Below are positions 16,261-24,673 of a stretch of 64,000 nt of DNA, in pieces. The notes under the pieces were generated by a model that was not told the origin of the DNA, made no database searches, and saw only the letters and a list, made by a program, of their open reading frames with translations. Numbering within the stretch: the first letter of the stretch is position 1; each line of letters begins with the position of its first letter. The stretch is taken from assembly GCA_938074565.1 (NCBI GenBank), contig CALJEQ010000013.1:1-64000 (forward strand), in the 5' to 3' direction. The DNA comes from an uncultured Alkaliphilus sp. (GTDB lineage: Bacteria > Bacillota > Clostridia > Peptostreptococcales > Natronincolaceae). Both the position numbers and the translations under genes were made by a program.

Positions 16261-17076
16261 ATGGAAAACAAAAGAAAATTATCACAAAAAATATGTGCTA
16301 TAGGACTGGCTTCAGCAATGGTTTTAGCTGCTCCAGTTGCTACATTTGCCAATGGAAATGGTAATGGTGGAAAAGGTGCTGAAAAAGGGCAACAGCAATC
16401 ACAAAAATTAGAAAACAAACAAGAAAAAGCTCAACAAAAATCAGAGCAAATTAAACAGAAAAAAGAAGAAATAATTAAAAGTTATACAGCAGAAGAAATT
16501 AATCAAGTAAATGAAACAAGCAAAAAAATAAAAAATGAGAATAAAGGAATTAAAGTATTACCTATTAATAGTGTTGTTTCTAAAAAAGGAAAGATGAAGT
16601 TCGATACTCCTCCAGTAATAAAGGGAGGGAGAACATTAATACCTGTTAGAGCAATTACTCAAGGCTTAGGTGCAGATGTAAAATGGGATGAAGTAACTAG
16701 AGAAGTAACCATTTCAAAAGGTGATATTACAATTGTTATACAAATTGACAGTAGAGTTGTTTACGTTAACGGTGAAAAAGTAGAGATTGATGCACCAGCA
16801 GAAATTCTATCAAAAAGAACCTATGTACCTTTGAGATTTATTGCAGAAACTTTTAACTTGAAAGTAAATTGGGATGAAGAAACCGAAACAATTGAAATAG
16901 ATGATGAGGAAGAGGAAGAGGCAGTTGAACCAGGTGAGGAATTAGAAGAAGAACAAGAAGATGAGGAAGAAGAAGTTGATTTAGACCAAGAAGAAAATGA
17001 TGAAGATGAAGAAGAAAATGATGAAGACGAAGAAGTAGATAATGGAGATGAGGAAGTTATAGAAGTTCAAGAATAA
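16261..17076 (+). CDS. Exported copper amine oxidase N-terminal (stalk) domain protein with acidic tail
   Basis: 271 residues from ATG 16261 (aaagggtgg upstream). Residues 1-32 are a signal peptide ending in VATFANG. Residues 40-75 are a Lys/Gln-rich coiled coil. About 100-215 is the stalk domain (PPVIKGGRTLIPVRAI and RTYVPLRFIAETFNLKVNW). The last 55 residues are almost all Glu and Asp. The stalk domain is common in clostridial wall-associated proteins and has no amine oxidase activity. The acidic tail could bind cations. No anchor motif is visible. Confidence 0.82.
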   Translation: MENKRKLSQKICAIGLASAMVLAAPVATFANGNGNGGKGAEKGQQQSQKLENKQEKAQQKSEQIKQKKEEIIKSYTAEEINQVNETSKKIKNENKGIKVLPINSVVSKKGKMKFDTPPVIKGGRTLIPVRAITQGLGADVKWDEVTREVTISKGDITIVIQIDSRVVYVNGEKVEIDAPAEILSKRTYVPLRFIAETFNLKVNWDEETETIEIDDEEEEEAVEPGEELEEEQEDEEEEVDLDQEENDEDEEENDEDEEVDNGDEEVIEVQE

Positions 17077-17142
17077 AAAGCTTCGATTAAGTAAATGATA
17101 TTAAGGAATCATCTAAAACTTCTATACTAAGGAGGAATTTTA

Positions 17143-17337
17143 GTGAGAGAAGGATTAATACCAACCATATTAGGAACAGGTGTTACAGCTACAGGTATTG
17201 CGTTAAAAGGGATGGCCATGAAACGAAGTGACTTGAAAAATAACGATATGATGCCAATGGTTGCTGCAGGAATAATTGGGTTTGGATTAGCACATGTCTT
17301 ACTAGGTACCATAGATTTAGTGGAAGAAAATAGATGA
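17143..17337 (+). CDS. Small membrane protein, 64 residues
   Basis: GTG start at 17143 with ggaggaatttta upstream. Two hydrophobic Gly-rich helices (about 6-24 and 39-56) are separated by a basic loop (MKRSDLKNND). Small proteins of this type recur in Clostridia and are often mislabelled as asparagine synthase; nothing in the sequence supports that enzyme. It sits between the stalk-domain gene and a terminator. Function unknown. Confidence 0.7.
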   Translation: MREGLIPTILGTGVTATGIALKGMAMKRSDLKNNDMMPMVAAGIIGFGLAHVLLGTIDLVEENR

Positions 17338-17342
17338 GATTA

Positions 17343-17378
17343 AAGAGAGTAGGGTATAAACCTTACTCTTTTTTTTAG
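17343..17378 (+). terminator. Terminator
   Basis: AAGAGAGTAGGG pairs with CCTTACTCTT, followed by T8. Confidence 0.8.
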
Positions 17379-17487
17379 CTTATAATACGTATATTTCAGT
17401 AAAAAAAGGGAACTTTAAAAATATAAGTTTGGAAATAAGTAAGTCATTATCAAATAAGTAAAATACCTAAAATCAATGGGTTGTATA

Positions 17488-17516
17488 TTGACATTTATGA
17501 CCAAACATGGTAATTT
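17488..17516 (+). promoter_or_regulatory. Sigma-A promoter of the cold-shock gene
   Basis: TTGACA (17488-17493), 17-nt spacer, TAATTT (17511-17516). Confidence 0.65.
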
Positions 17517-17555
17517 AGAGTAGAATTAATAAATTTTTTTTAGGAGGAACTTAGA

Positions 17556-17756
17556 ATGAAAACAGGTACAGTAAAATGGTTTAATGGAGAAAAAGGTTTT
17601 GGGTTTATTTCTGTTGAAGGAGAAGACGATGTATTTGTACATTTCTCAGCTATTCAAACTGATGGGTACAAGACATTAGACGAAGGTCAACAAGTTCAAT
17701 TTGAAGTAGTTGAAGGTCCAAGAGGCTTCCAAGCTGCTAATGTATCTAAGTTATAA
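17556..17756 (+). CDS. csp: Cold-shock protein (CspA family)
   Basis: 66 residues, a complete single OB-fold cold-shock domain. RNP1 (KGFGFI) and RNP2 (VFVHF) are intact, and the start [14 protein letters not shown] is canonical. It binds single-stranded RNA or DNA as an RNA chaperone. A strong site taggagg precedes the ATG. The mRNA leader is only about 35 nt, shorter than thermosensor leaders of E. coli cspA, so regulation may be at transcription. Two terminator hairpins follow. Confidence 0.95.
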   Translation: MKTGTVKWFNGEKGFGFISVEGEDDVFVHFSAIQTDGYKTLDEGQQVQFEVVEGPRGFQAANVSKL

Positions 17757-17808
17757 TCGCAAATTAAATAAATTAACATAGTTAATAATAAATTTCGATT
17801 ATAGATTT

Positions 17809-17834
17809 ATCTCCTTATCCTTTGATGAGGAGAT
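17809..17834 (+). terminator. Terminator, first of two
   Basis: ATCTCCT pairs with AGGAGAT (inner TC/GA pairs), followed by a T-rich stretch. Confidence 0.6.
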
Positions 17835-17875
17835 TTCTATTTTAAAAATTTATTTCATTAATTAGGAAATATTTT

Positions 17876-17917
17876 AAACTACCTTAATAAACTATATAAG
17901 GTAGTTTTTCTATTTTT
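17876..17917 (+). terminator. Terminator, second of two
   Basis: AAACTACCTTA (17876-17886) pairs with TAAGGTAGTTT (17897-17907), then T-rich. It ends just before the ribosome site of the next gene. Confidence 0.75.
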
Positions 17918-17938
17918 TGGTTAGGAGAGGTTGATTAT

Positions 17939-18856
17939 ATGAAAAAAATCGCTTTATCTATTTTAATATTTAATTTAATGCTACAACCCATCTATAGTAG
18001 TACCCTACTAGCATTAAAAAATGAAACAGAAGAGGGGCAACAAATAAAAAATGTAGAATCTGTAGAACCTGTAGAAACCTTAGGAAAAGAAGAACCAGAA
18101 GAACCAGAAGAACCTGTAGAACAGGAAAAAAAGGAAAATATAGTAGAGCTAAAAGAAAAAGAAACCAGTAGTGTCCAACTGGATTATAGAGTAACATTAA
18201 AAACACTAGGTTATTATAAAAATGATAACAAAGATGAAGAAATTAATAACAGAAATGCAATATTACGTTTTCAAAGTGAGCATAATTTAATTGTAGATGG
18301 AATTTTGGGGGAAAATTCTAAGGAGGCTTTGAATAAGCGAGTTTATGATAAATATTTCCAATTTCCAGATAAAATTAATAAACCACCAACTAAAGGAAAA
18401 TGGATAGCAATTAATAAAACCAAAAGAATATTAACCCTATATGAAGGTAGTAAAGTAATTAAAAAATATCCTATTGCACAAGGTAAGACGCCTAATCTAA
18501 CACCAGAGGGGAAATTTACCATAGCTACAAAATCTGTTAATCCAGCATGGGGTGGGGCTGGTGTTGCAAAACCAGTTAAAGGAGGTTCACCACAAAATCC
18601 GTTAGGTAGCAGATGGATGGGGATTTCATTTAAAGGAGGAAGTAGATACGGAATTCATGGAAATAATCAACCGAAATCTATTGGAACCAACGCTTCTATG
18701 GGATGTATAAGGATGATTAATTCTGACGTAGAAGAACTATATAATTTAATACCTTTAAAAACCATTGTTTGGATTGGAACAGAAAAAAAGTTAGAAGAGT
18801 GGGGCATAGATCAAATTAGTTATCTAAAAACTACAAATAGTAAGACTGTAGACTAA
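17939..18856 (+). CDS. L,D-transpeptidase (YkuD family) with peptidoglycan-binding domain
   Basis: 305 residues. A signal peptide (about 1-25) leads into a Glu/Pro/Val-rich linker (repeats of EEPEEP), then a peptidoglycan-binding domain 1 at about 85-135 (LGYYKN, AILRFQSEHNLIVDGILG). The YkuD domain covers about 150-280, with the catalytic signature HGNNQPKSIGTNASMGCIRM (His and Cys). It forms 3-3 cross-links or modifies wall peptides outside the membrane. The single-copy binding domain and the length are normal for Firmicutes. Confidence 0.92.
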   Translation: MKKIALSILIFNLMLQPIYSSTLLALKNETEEGQQIKNVESVEPVETLGKEEPEEPEEPVEQEKKENIVELKEKETSSVQLDYRVTLKTLGYYKNDNKDEEINNRNAILRFQSEHNLIVDGILGENSKEALNKRVYDKYFQFPDKINKPPTKGKWIAINKTKRILTLYEGSKVIKKYPIAQGKTPNLTPEGKFTIATKSVNPAWGGAGVAKPVKGGSPQNPLGSRWMGISFKGGSRYGIHGNNQPKSIGTNASMGCIRMINSDVEELYNLIPLKTIVWIGTEKKLEEWGIDQISYLKTTNSKTVD

Positions 18857-19004
18857 TTTTTACAAAAAATTCAATAGTACATTGGAAAATATTTAAGCAA
18901 AAAGAATAATAAGTCTATAATAATTCTCCATTATATTACTTTATTAATAAGTATAATAAAAAGTTTTAAAAATTTTTATTATTATTTTTTTATAGAACTA
19001 AAGG

Positions 19005-19041
19005 AAATGGGAAATACTCATAATGTATTTCTCATTTTTAT
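19005..19041 (+). terminator. Terminator
   Basis: AAATGGGAAATAC pairs with GTATTTCTCATTT around a 7-nt loop, then T-rich. It lies 150 nt after the transpeptidase stop; the stretch between shows nothing else. Confidence 0.65.
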
Positions 19042-19072
19042 TTAATAAATAGATATTACAAATATAAATTTG

Positions 19073-19101
19073 TTTACATAAGGAGCTAAAAAAGATATAA
19101 T
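19073..19101 (+). promoter_or_regulatory. Sigma-A promoter of the helicase gene
   Basis: TTTACA (19073-19078), 17-nt spacer, TATAAT (19096-19101). Confidence 0.8.
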
Positions 19102-19132
19102 AGATCAGTATAAAACGAATAGGAGAGATTAA

Positions 19133-20719
19133 ATGAAAACAAATGAATTTGGAGAACTTAATATTGGAAAAGAAATTTTAAAGGTAATTGAGGAACTGGG
19201 ATATGAGACACCAACGCCAATACAGTCTCAAGCAATTCCACTGATTACTGAAGGTAAAGACATTATAGGACAAGCTCAAACAGGAACAGGAAAAACAGCT
19301 GCTTTTAGTATACCATTAATTGAAAAGGTTAATATGAGTGAAAAGGGTGTACAAATTTTAATTTTAACTCCCACAAGAGAATTGGCAATGCAGGTTGCCG
19401 ACGAAATTAGCAGATTTTCTAAATACATTAAAGGTATGCGTTCATTAGCCATTTATGGGGGACAACCAATTGAGCGACAAATTAAAGCTCTTAAGCAAGG
19501 GGTACAAGTGGTTGTAGGAACACCTGGAAGGATAATTGACCATATTAAACGAAAAACATTGGTATTAGGCAAAGTAAAAGGAATTGTATTAGACGAAGCT
19601 GACCAAATGTTAGATATGGGTTTCTTAGAAGACATAGAATTAATATTAAATGAGTTACCAAAAGAAAGACAAACACTTATGTTTTCAGCTACCATCCCTA
19701 AGGAAATAGAGATGATTGCTAAAAAACATATGAAAAGTCCAGAGAAGGTTAAAGTGGTACATAAGGAATTAACGGTTCCTCGTATTGCCCAATACTATTT
19801 TGAAGTGAAACCCCATGAAAAGTTAGAATCAATTGCAAGAATTTTAGATATGGAGAAGGTAGAACTGGGAATTATCTTCTGTAATACTAAAAAGGGAGTA
19901 GATGATCTAGTTGAAAAGCTACAAAGTAGAGGTTATTCAGTAGAAGGAATCCACGGAGACTTAAAACAAACTCAAAGAGATCGTGTTATGAAGAAGTTTA
20001 GAGATGGTACAACTGATCTATTAGTGGCAACCGATGTGGCTGCAAGGGGTATTGATGTTGACAATGTGGCACTAGTTGTAAACTATGATTTACCTGATAA
20101 CTTTGAATATTATGTTCATAGAATAGGTAGAACTGGTAGAGCGGGTAAACTAGGTTTAGCTTATACTCTAGTTGTTCCAAGACAAATTAGAACACTAAAG
20201 GCACTAGAACAATATACAAAGTCTAAAATAGCAAGAAAGAATATTCCAACAGTTAGTGATATAATGGATAAGCAAAAAGAATACATTGGTAAGCAAATTG
20301 CCACTACTATTGAAAAGGGCGGTTTAGCTGAATATACTAATTTTATTGAGAAATTGGCAGAAAACTATAACTCAATAGATGTTGGTGCCGCACTATTAAA
20401 AATGATGATTAACTTAAATGAAGTGGAAACTTTAGAGTCTGCTGAAGAAATTTCTTCGAGAGATACTGCTACAGAGGCAGGTATGGTTAGAATGTTCATT
20501 AATATTGGTAAGAACCACGGTGTAAAACCGAGCAACATCTTGGGTACCATTGCTGCTGAAGCTGGAATTAATGGCAGTCTAGTGGGAGTAATTGATATGT
20601 ATGATAAATTTACCTTTGTCGAAGTACCAGAAAAGTACGAAAAGAAAGTATTAAAGGCTATGGATAAAAATCGAATTAAAGGTAGAAAAATCAACATAGA
20701 AGTTGCAAAGCGTAAATAA
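19133..20719 (+). CDS. DEAD-box ATP-dependent RNA helicase with DbpA-type RNA-binding tail
   Basis: 528 residues with the whole motif set in order: Q motif PTPIQSQAIP, AQTGTGKT (motif I), PTRELA (Ia), DEAD at about 153-156, SAT (III), then the second RecA lobe with GRTGRAG (VI). After a helical linker, the last 75 residues (MVRMFINIGKNHGVKPSNIL to the end) form a DbpA/CsdA-like RRM. It unwinds structured RNA, probably in ribosome assembly, RNA decay or cold adaptation; the cold-shock gene lies nearby but in a separate unit. Confidence 0.95.
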   Translation: MKTNEFGELNIGKEILKVIEELGYETPTPIQSQAIPLITEGKDIIGQAQTGTGKTAAFSIPLIEKVNMSEKGVQILILTPTRELAMQVADEISRFSKYIKGMRSLAIYGGQPIERQIKALKQGVQVVVGTPGRIIDHIKRKTLVLGKVKGIVLDEADQMLDMGFLEDIELILNELPKERQTLMFSATIPKEIEMIAKKHMKSPEKVKVVHKELTVPRIAQYYFEVKPHEKLESIARILDMEKVELGIIFCNTKKGVDDLVEKLQSRGYSVEGIHGDLKQTQRDRVMKKFRDGTTDLLVATDVAARGIDVDNVALVVNYDLPDNFEYYVHRIGRTGRAGKLGLAYTLVVPRQIRTLKALEQYTKSKIARKNIPTVSDIMDKQKEYIGKQIATTIEKGGLAEYTNFIEKLAENYNSIDVGAALLKMMINLNEVETLESAEEISSRDTATEAGMVRMFINIGKNHGVKPSNILGTIAAEAGINGSLVGVIDMYDKFTFVEVPEKYEKKVLKAMDKNRIKGRKINIEVAKRK

Positions 20720-20730
20720 AGATAAATAAC

Positions 20731-20768
20731 AAAGTACTGATCTAAATAAGAGATTGGTACTTTTTTTA
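20731..20768 (+). terminator. Terminator
   Basis: AAAGTAC with inner GATCT pairs with AGATTGGTACTTT, followed by a T-run. Confidence 0.8.
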
Positions 20769-20831
20769 TTCTAGCTTATTCATTAAAAGCATATAAATAG
20801 AGAGTAATCTTTTATTAAAGGAGGGATCATT

Positions 20832-21641
20832 TTGGATTATAGTTGTTATCGTAGTGCGGCTCTTTTTGAAAATCGTTTTTGGTATCAAATACTAGGAGAT
20901 CATGCTAGATTTATACTAACAGCCCTATCACCAAAAGAAACCATAATGATTGACAAAGCTTGCTATTTTATTAATGTTTTTGATGAATTACTTATGGAAG
21001 CTAGAAAAGACCTAACAGAAGAAGAAGTATATAATTTAACCCAAAGGGGCTATAATCATGTGCAAGATATAAGGTTGTTTAAGCTAGAAATCATTAAAAG
21101 ACAGTTAACTAAGTGTATTGAAATTGATTTACCACCTACCTTCATCAATCACATGGTTAATGAAGTAGAATCGTATATTGTTGTACTATGTTTCTTATTG
21201 GCTAAACAAATTCCTGTTACCACTGCAATTTATGAACACTTAGTATGGATTTTAGATGCAGGAGGTCATGCCGCTGCCATAGATATGTCGTTGGATGATG
21301 TGGAAAAGAAACTAAAAGAAGTTAGTAGAGGATTTAATAATCGATTTGAAGATTATTACATAAAAGCTGTAGAAATGTGTGGTTTTATGCGAAGTAGCCT
21401 AACTCAATTTCCAGCTTTTACAAGATTTAATTTAGATATAGAAAAGGAAATTCAATGTTTTAAGTTGTTTATTAGAGAATTGGAGGCACTTCAATTAGAA
21501 AAGAAAGTATTAGGAAGTTTATCTACATTAATGTTAGACCATATGGCAAGGGAAGAATGCTACTATCTTAAGAAATTAGCAATGGTAACAGAAGTAATGA
21601 CGCCAATTTGTGATCCAACAAAGCCAAGAACAGAAGATTAG
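20832..21641 (+). CDS. DUF2935 protein, helical, metal-binding-like
   Basis: 269 residues from a TTG start behind aaggaggg. Two related all-helical halves of the DUF2935 type: the first opens FENRFWYQILGDHARFI, the second ends LDHMAREECYYLKKL. The paired His and Glu residues on each helix resemble ferritin-like di-metal bundles. The role is unknown. It stands back to back with the ferritin gene, separated by a shared terminator, so an iron- or oxygen-linked role is plausible but not shown. Confidence 0.75.
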   Translation: MDYSCYRSAALFENRFWYQILGDHARFILTALSPKETIMIDKACYFINVFDELLMEARKDLTEEEVYNLTQRGYNHVQDIRLFKLEIIKRQLTKCIEIDLPPTFINHMVNEVESYIVVLCFLLAKQIPVTTAIYEHLVWILDAGGHAAAIDMSLDDVEKKLKEVSRGFNNRFEDYYIKAVEMCGFMRSSLTQFPAFTRFNLDIEKEIQCFKLFIRELEALQLEKKVLGSLSTLMLDHMAREECYYLKKLAMVTEVMTPICDPTKPRTED

Positions 21642-21645
21642 ATAT

Positions 21646-21686
21646 AAAAAAAGAAAATTCCCATAATATTGGAATTTTCTTTTTTT
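21646..21686. terminator. Bidirectional terminator
   Basis: A-run plus GAAAATTCC pairs with GGAATTTTC plus T-run. It serves the convergent DUF2935 and ferritin genes. Confidence 0.85.
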
Positions 21687-21696
21687 ATATACTATT

Positions 21697-22206
21697 TTAT
21701 TCAGCTACAGGTGGGGTAAAAACTCTAGCTGCCAACTCTGTATCTAACATATAGATGGCATGACTATTTTCACCAATTCGTTTGATTTTATTAAGTAGGG
21801 CAGAAAACATAGCCATTTCTTCAACTTGCTCATCAATGAACCAGTTTAAGAAGCTAACACAAGCATAATTTTTTTCATTTACTGCAATGTCCATCAATAT
21901 ATTAATTCTATCAGTAACAAATTTTTCATGGTTTAAAGAATCGGTAAATACTTCTTCTAGGGAAGTATAATCATTTTTAGGGTCTTCGTAACCGTAGAGT
22001 AATGAACGACCACCTAATTCATTAATGAAGTTAAAGAACTTCATTGCGTGGAATCTTTCCTCTTCTGCTTGAACTATAAAAAAGTTTGCAAAACCATCTA
22101 AGTCCTCAGACTTACAGTAAGCCGCCATAGCTAGATAAAGATTTGCAGATGCAAACTCATGCTTAACTTGTTGATTAAACTCATTTAATAATTTTTCTGA
22201 TAACAT
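21697..22206 (-). CDS. ftnA: Non-heme ferritin
   Basis: 169 residues, a full-length bacterial ferritin. Ferroxidase ligands are visible in QVKHEFASANLYLAM (Glu17 region), QAEEERFHAMKFFNF (ExxH) and FIDEQVEEM. The protein stores iron in a 24-mer shell and consumes oxygen or peroxide, which suits an anaerobe. The start is set by ggaggga, 6 nt upstream. It is a lone gene on the minus strand. Confidence 0.95.
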   Translation of the reverse strand: MLSEKLLNEFNQQVKHEFASANLYLAMAAYCKSEDLDGFANFFIVQAEEERFHAMKFFNFINELGGRSLLYGYEDPKNDYTSLEEVFTDSLNHEKFVTDRINILMDIAVNEKNYACVSFLNWFIDEQVEEMAMFSALLNKIKRIGENSHAIYMLDTELAARVFTPPVAE

Positions 22207-22464
22207 GTGAATCCCTCCTAATGATTTATGATACTATTATTAATAAACCAGATAACTGCAATCTAATAAATGTAAGTGCAATTAAATTGGTAATACTATA
22301 CAATTACTATGGTAAATCGAAATGAAGAAATTGTCAATGAAACTACAACTATTATTTACCCAAAGATGATATTATAAAACATTTTATTAAATATAAAACA
22401 AAGTTATTATAGTTAGTTTATATAAACCCTAAAATATACATAAAATAAGAAAGCAGGTGCTGAA

Positions 22465-23106
22465 ATGAAAATATTAATTACAGGCTTTGAACCCTTTGGT
22501 GGAGAAACCATAAACCCATCAACAGAAGTATTAAAATTACTTCCACCTAAAATAAACAACTTTCAAGTAATCACCCAACAAATACCCACAGTTTTCAGAA
22601 AATCAATAGATACATTATATCAAGCCATAGAAAAAGAAAAACCAGATATAGTGCTTTGCATTGGACAAGCTGGTGGCAGGGCAGAAATCACTGTTGAGAG
22701 GGTGGCAATTAATATTGATGATGCCCGTATAGCCGATAATGAGGGTAACCAACCTGTAGATGAAAAGGTTTTTGCTGATGGTGATAATGCTTACTTTAGC
22801 AATTTACCAATAAAAGCGATGGTGGAGGCAATGAAGGCAAAAAACATACCTGCTGTGGTCTCCAATAGCGCTGGTACCTATGTTTGTAATCATTTAATGT
22901 ATGGGCTTTTATATTATATTCATAAACAAAACCCTAGTTTAAGAGGTGGGTTTATTCACATTCCTTATATTAAACAGCAAGTGAAGGATAAAGAGAATAT
23001 ACCTTCTATGGAGTTAGAAGAGATTTCATTAGGTCTTATAATTGCCATTGAAGCAATTATAAAATATCAAGAAGATATTAAAATATCTGGTGGCAGTATT
23101 TATTAA
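22465..23106 (+). CDS. pcp: Pyroglutamyl-peptidase I
   Basis: 213 residues, normal for family C15. The start MKILITGFEPFGGETINPS is diagnostic. The catalytic triad is visible: Glu in AGGRAEITVERVA (about residue 80), Cys in SNSAGTYVCNHLMYG (about residue 142) and His in GGFIHIPYI (about residue 165). It removes N-terminal pyroglutamate from peptides in the cytoplasm, consistent with peptide and amino-acid fermentation. The site gaaagcaggtg precedes the ATG. Confidence 0.95.
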   Translation: MKILITGFEPFGGETINPSTEVLKLLPPKINNFQVITQQIPTVFRKSIDTLYQAIEKEKPDIVLCIGQAGGRAEITVERVAINIDDARIADNEGNQPVDEKVFADGDNAYFSNLPIKAMVEAMKAKNIPAVVSNSAGTYVCNHLMYGLLYYIHKQNPSLRGGFIHIPYIKQQVKDKENIPSMELEEISLGLIIAIEAIIKYQEDIKISGGSIY

Positions 23107-23201
23107 CATGTAAACAAATAAAACCTAACATTAATTTAATCACACCTTAATAAACTGTTTAAATAAGACATTTAAAAGGATAAAATAAGGAGTGATAAAA
23201 A

Positions 23202-23597
23202 ATGGTGGATGCACTGGGATGGTTAAATTTGTTTCTAATTATAATAATGTCAGCAATTTACCCTGTAAAAAAATTGCAAGTGAGTATGATTAAAAGAAAA
23301 GGTAAAGAACAGGCAAAAAAATATACTACTATTTATAAAAAAATTAGCACATTACATCCAATACTGGGAATAATAATTATAGTGGTGGGAGTAGTTCATG
23401 GGTTTTTGGCATTAGGGGAGTTTAGATTGCATACGGGAAGTTTAATTATAGTCAACTTAGTATTGATGGCAGTAACGGCTATTATAGGACCAAAAATAAA
23501 GGGTTTAAGAAAAAAATGGAGAAATTTACATCAAGGATTAGCACTTCTCCTTTTTGTATTTATTGTTATTCATTTGTTTTGGAGAAGTTTATTATAA
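23202..23597 (+). CDS. Small four-helix membrane protein, possibly b-type heme-binding
   Basis: 131 residues with four hydrophobic helices (about 5-20, 50-68, 82-96, 111-128). Histidines are placed as in cytochrome b561/ferric-reductase-like bundles: STLHPILG and VVHGFLAL on helix 2, WRNLHQGLALL and IVIHLFW flanking helix 4, each pair about 13-14 residues apart. This spacing suits two bis-His hemes, but the assignment is inferred from pattern only. It ends 28 bp before the next gene and is probably co-transcribed with it. Confidence 0.55.
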   Translation: MVDALGWLNLFLIIIMSAIYPVKKLQVSMIKRKGKEQAKKYTTIYKKISTLHPILGIIIIVVGVVHGFLALGEFRLHTGSLIIVNLVLMAVTAIIGPKIKGLRKKWRNLHQGLALLLFVFIVIHLFWRSLL

Positions 23598-23625
23598 CAA
23601 GGGAAAAATAATATGGGAGTGAATA

Positions 23626-24528
23626 ATGATGGAGAAGGAAAATGTAAGGGCATTACAAAAAATGCCACCAGAAAATAAGTTAGCCTATTGTAAGTTATTG
23701 GCATTGATGATAAGCGTCGATTCCTCCACTAATCAATTAGTAATGGCAGAATTTTATAGACTAATGGCAAACATAAGATTATCAACCAGTAAACGAGAAG
23801 AAATTTTAATCTTTCTTGTACAGCCAGATAAAAATGTGGACATCTTATGTGGAGAAATGTTGGAGAGTATAAATCAGCAAGAAAAAAATATATTAAGATT
23901 TTCATTAATAAAAGATTTAATGATTATTATTGGCGCAGATTATGTTGAAACGACTAGAGAAAATCAGTTACTAAAAGAGCTGGAAGAATTATTAAATATA
24001 ACAGAAGAACAAAAAAGCTTTCTAGTTGAAGAATATCAACAGGACCAAAATATTAATCAAGAAGATCAGAAAAACAATATAAAAAGAAAGTTAATGAAAG
24101 AAACCATAGCAAAGTCAATAGCATTAGGTGTGCCATTATCAGTTGTTGGTTTTTCTGGGTTAAATAAGGGGTATGGTGGTGGAGACATTATAGCAGGATT
24201 ACAACAATTGGGGGCTAGAAAATATACTAAACGTTATTCATCAGCAGTGGGTTTAGGAGTTACAATACTAACTGCTTTTAGCACTTATCATTTAATAAAA
24301 TGGCTAATGAATAATATTAATAATAACCATAATCAGTTAAAAGATTTAATTCAAGAGGAAATGAATTTAATTCATCAACGGGCTATTAAATATTTAGAAA
24401 AAGATATTGAGGTCTTTAGTGAAGAGAAAAAGACAGAAATCGTTAATTCAACACAAATTGCAGATATTAGAGACCTACTAATTAAAACAATAGCAACATT
24501 GAAGAATACAAAACCAAAAATTATTTAG
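23626..24528 (+). CDS. Unknown protein with TerB-like N-terminus and membrane-prone centre
   Basis: 300 residues. Two ATGs are adjacent (23626 and 23629); gggag lies just upstream. The N-terminal 130 residues are helical and resemble TerB-type domains (LAYCKLLALMISVD, FYRLMANIRLSTSKREEIL). A Gly-rich centre (AKSIALGVPLSVVGFSGLNK and GYGGGDIIAGL) is followed by a hydrophobic helix near 225-245 and an amphipathic C-terminus. I cannot assign a function. The preceding membrane gene is likely in the same operon. Confidence 0.5.
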   Translation: MMEKENVRALQKMPPENKLAYCKLLALMISVDSSTNQLVMAEFYRLMANIRLSTSKREEILIFLVQPDKNVDILCGEMLESINQQEKNILRFSLIKDLMIIIGADYVETTRENQLLKELEELLNITEEQKSFLVEEYQQDQNINQEDQKNNIKRKLMKETIAKSIALGVPLSVVGFSGLNKGYGGGDIIAGLQQLGARKYTKRYSSAVGLGVTILTAFSTYHLIKWLMNNINNNHNQLKDLIQEEMNLIHQRAIKYLEKDIEVFSEEKKTEIVNSTQIADIRDLLIKTIATLKNTKPKII

Positions 24529-24601
24529 TGCGGGATTTTTTGCTACCTCAATTTAACGTTTTTTGATCAATATAATTCTGCTGACTTTGTCTAAAATATG
24601 A

Positions 24602-24634
24602 AAATTCCTCAAGTTTTATTGAGGAGTTTTTTTA
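24602..24634 (+). terminator. Terminator
   Basis: AAATTCCTCAA pairs with TTGAGGAGTTT, followed by a T-run. Confidence 0.85.
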
Positions 24635-24673
24635 TGGTATAATAAAAGAAAAAATTGCAAAAAGGTGATACAG

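Noticed and set aside
17143-17337. Asparagine synthase label for the 64-residue protein
   Set aside because: Two short membrane helices and no catalytic motif; the name would be a propagated annotation error.
17517-17555. Cold-shock RNA thermosensor before csp
   Set aside because: The leader is only about 35 nt, too short for the known switch structures.
22320-22360. TGAAAC string as a second ECF promoter
   Set aside because: No CGTC-like -10 at 16-17 nt spacing.
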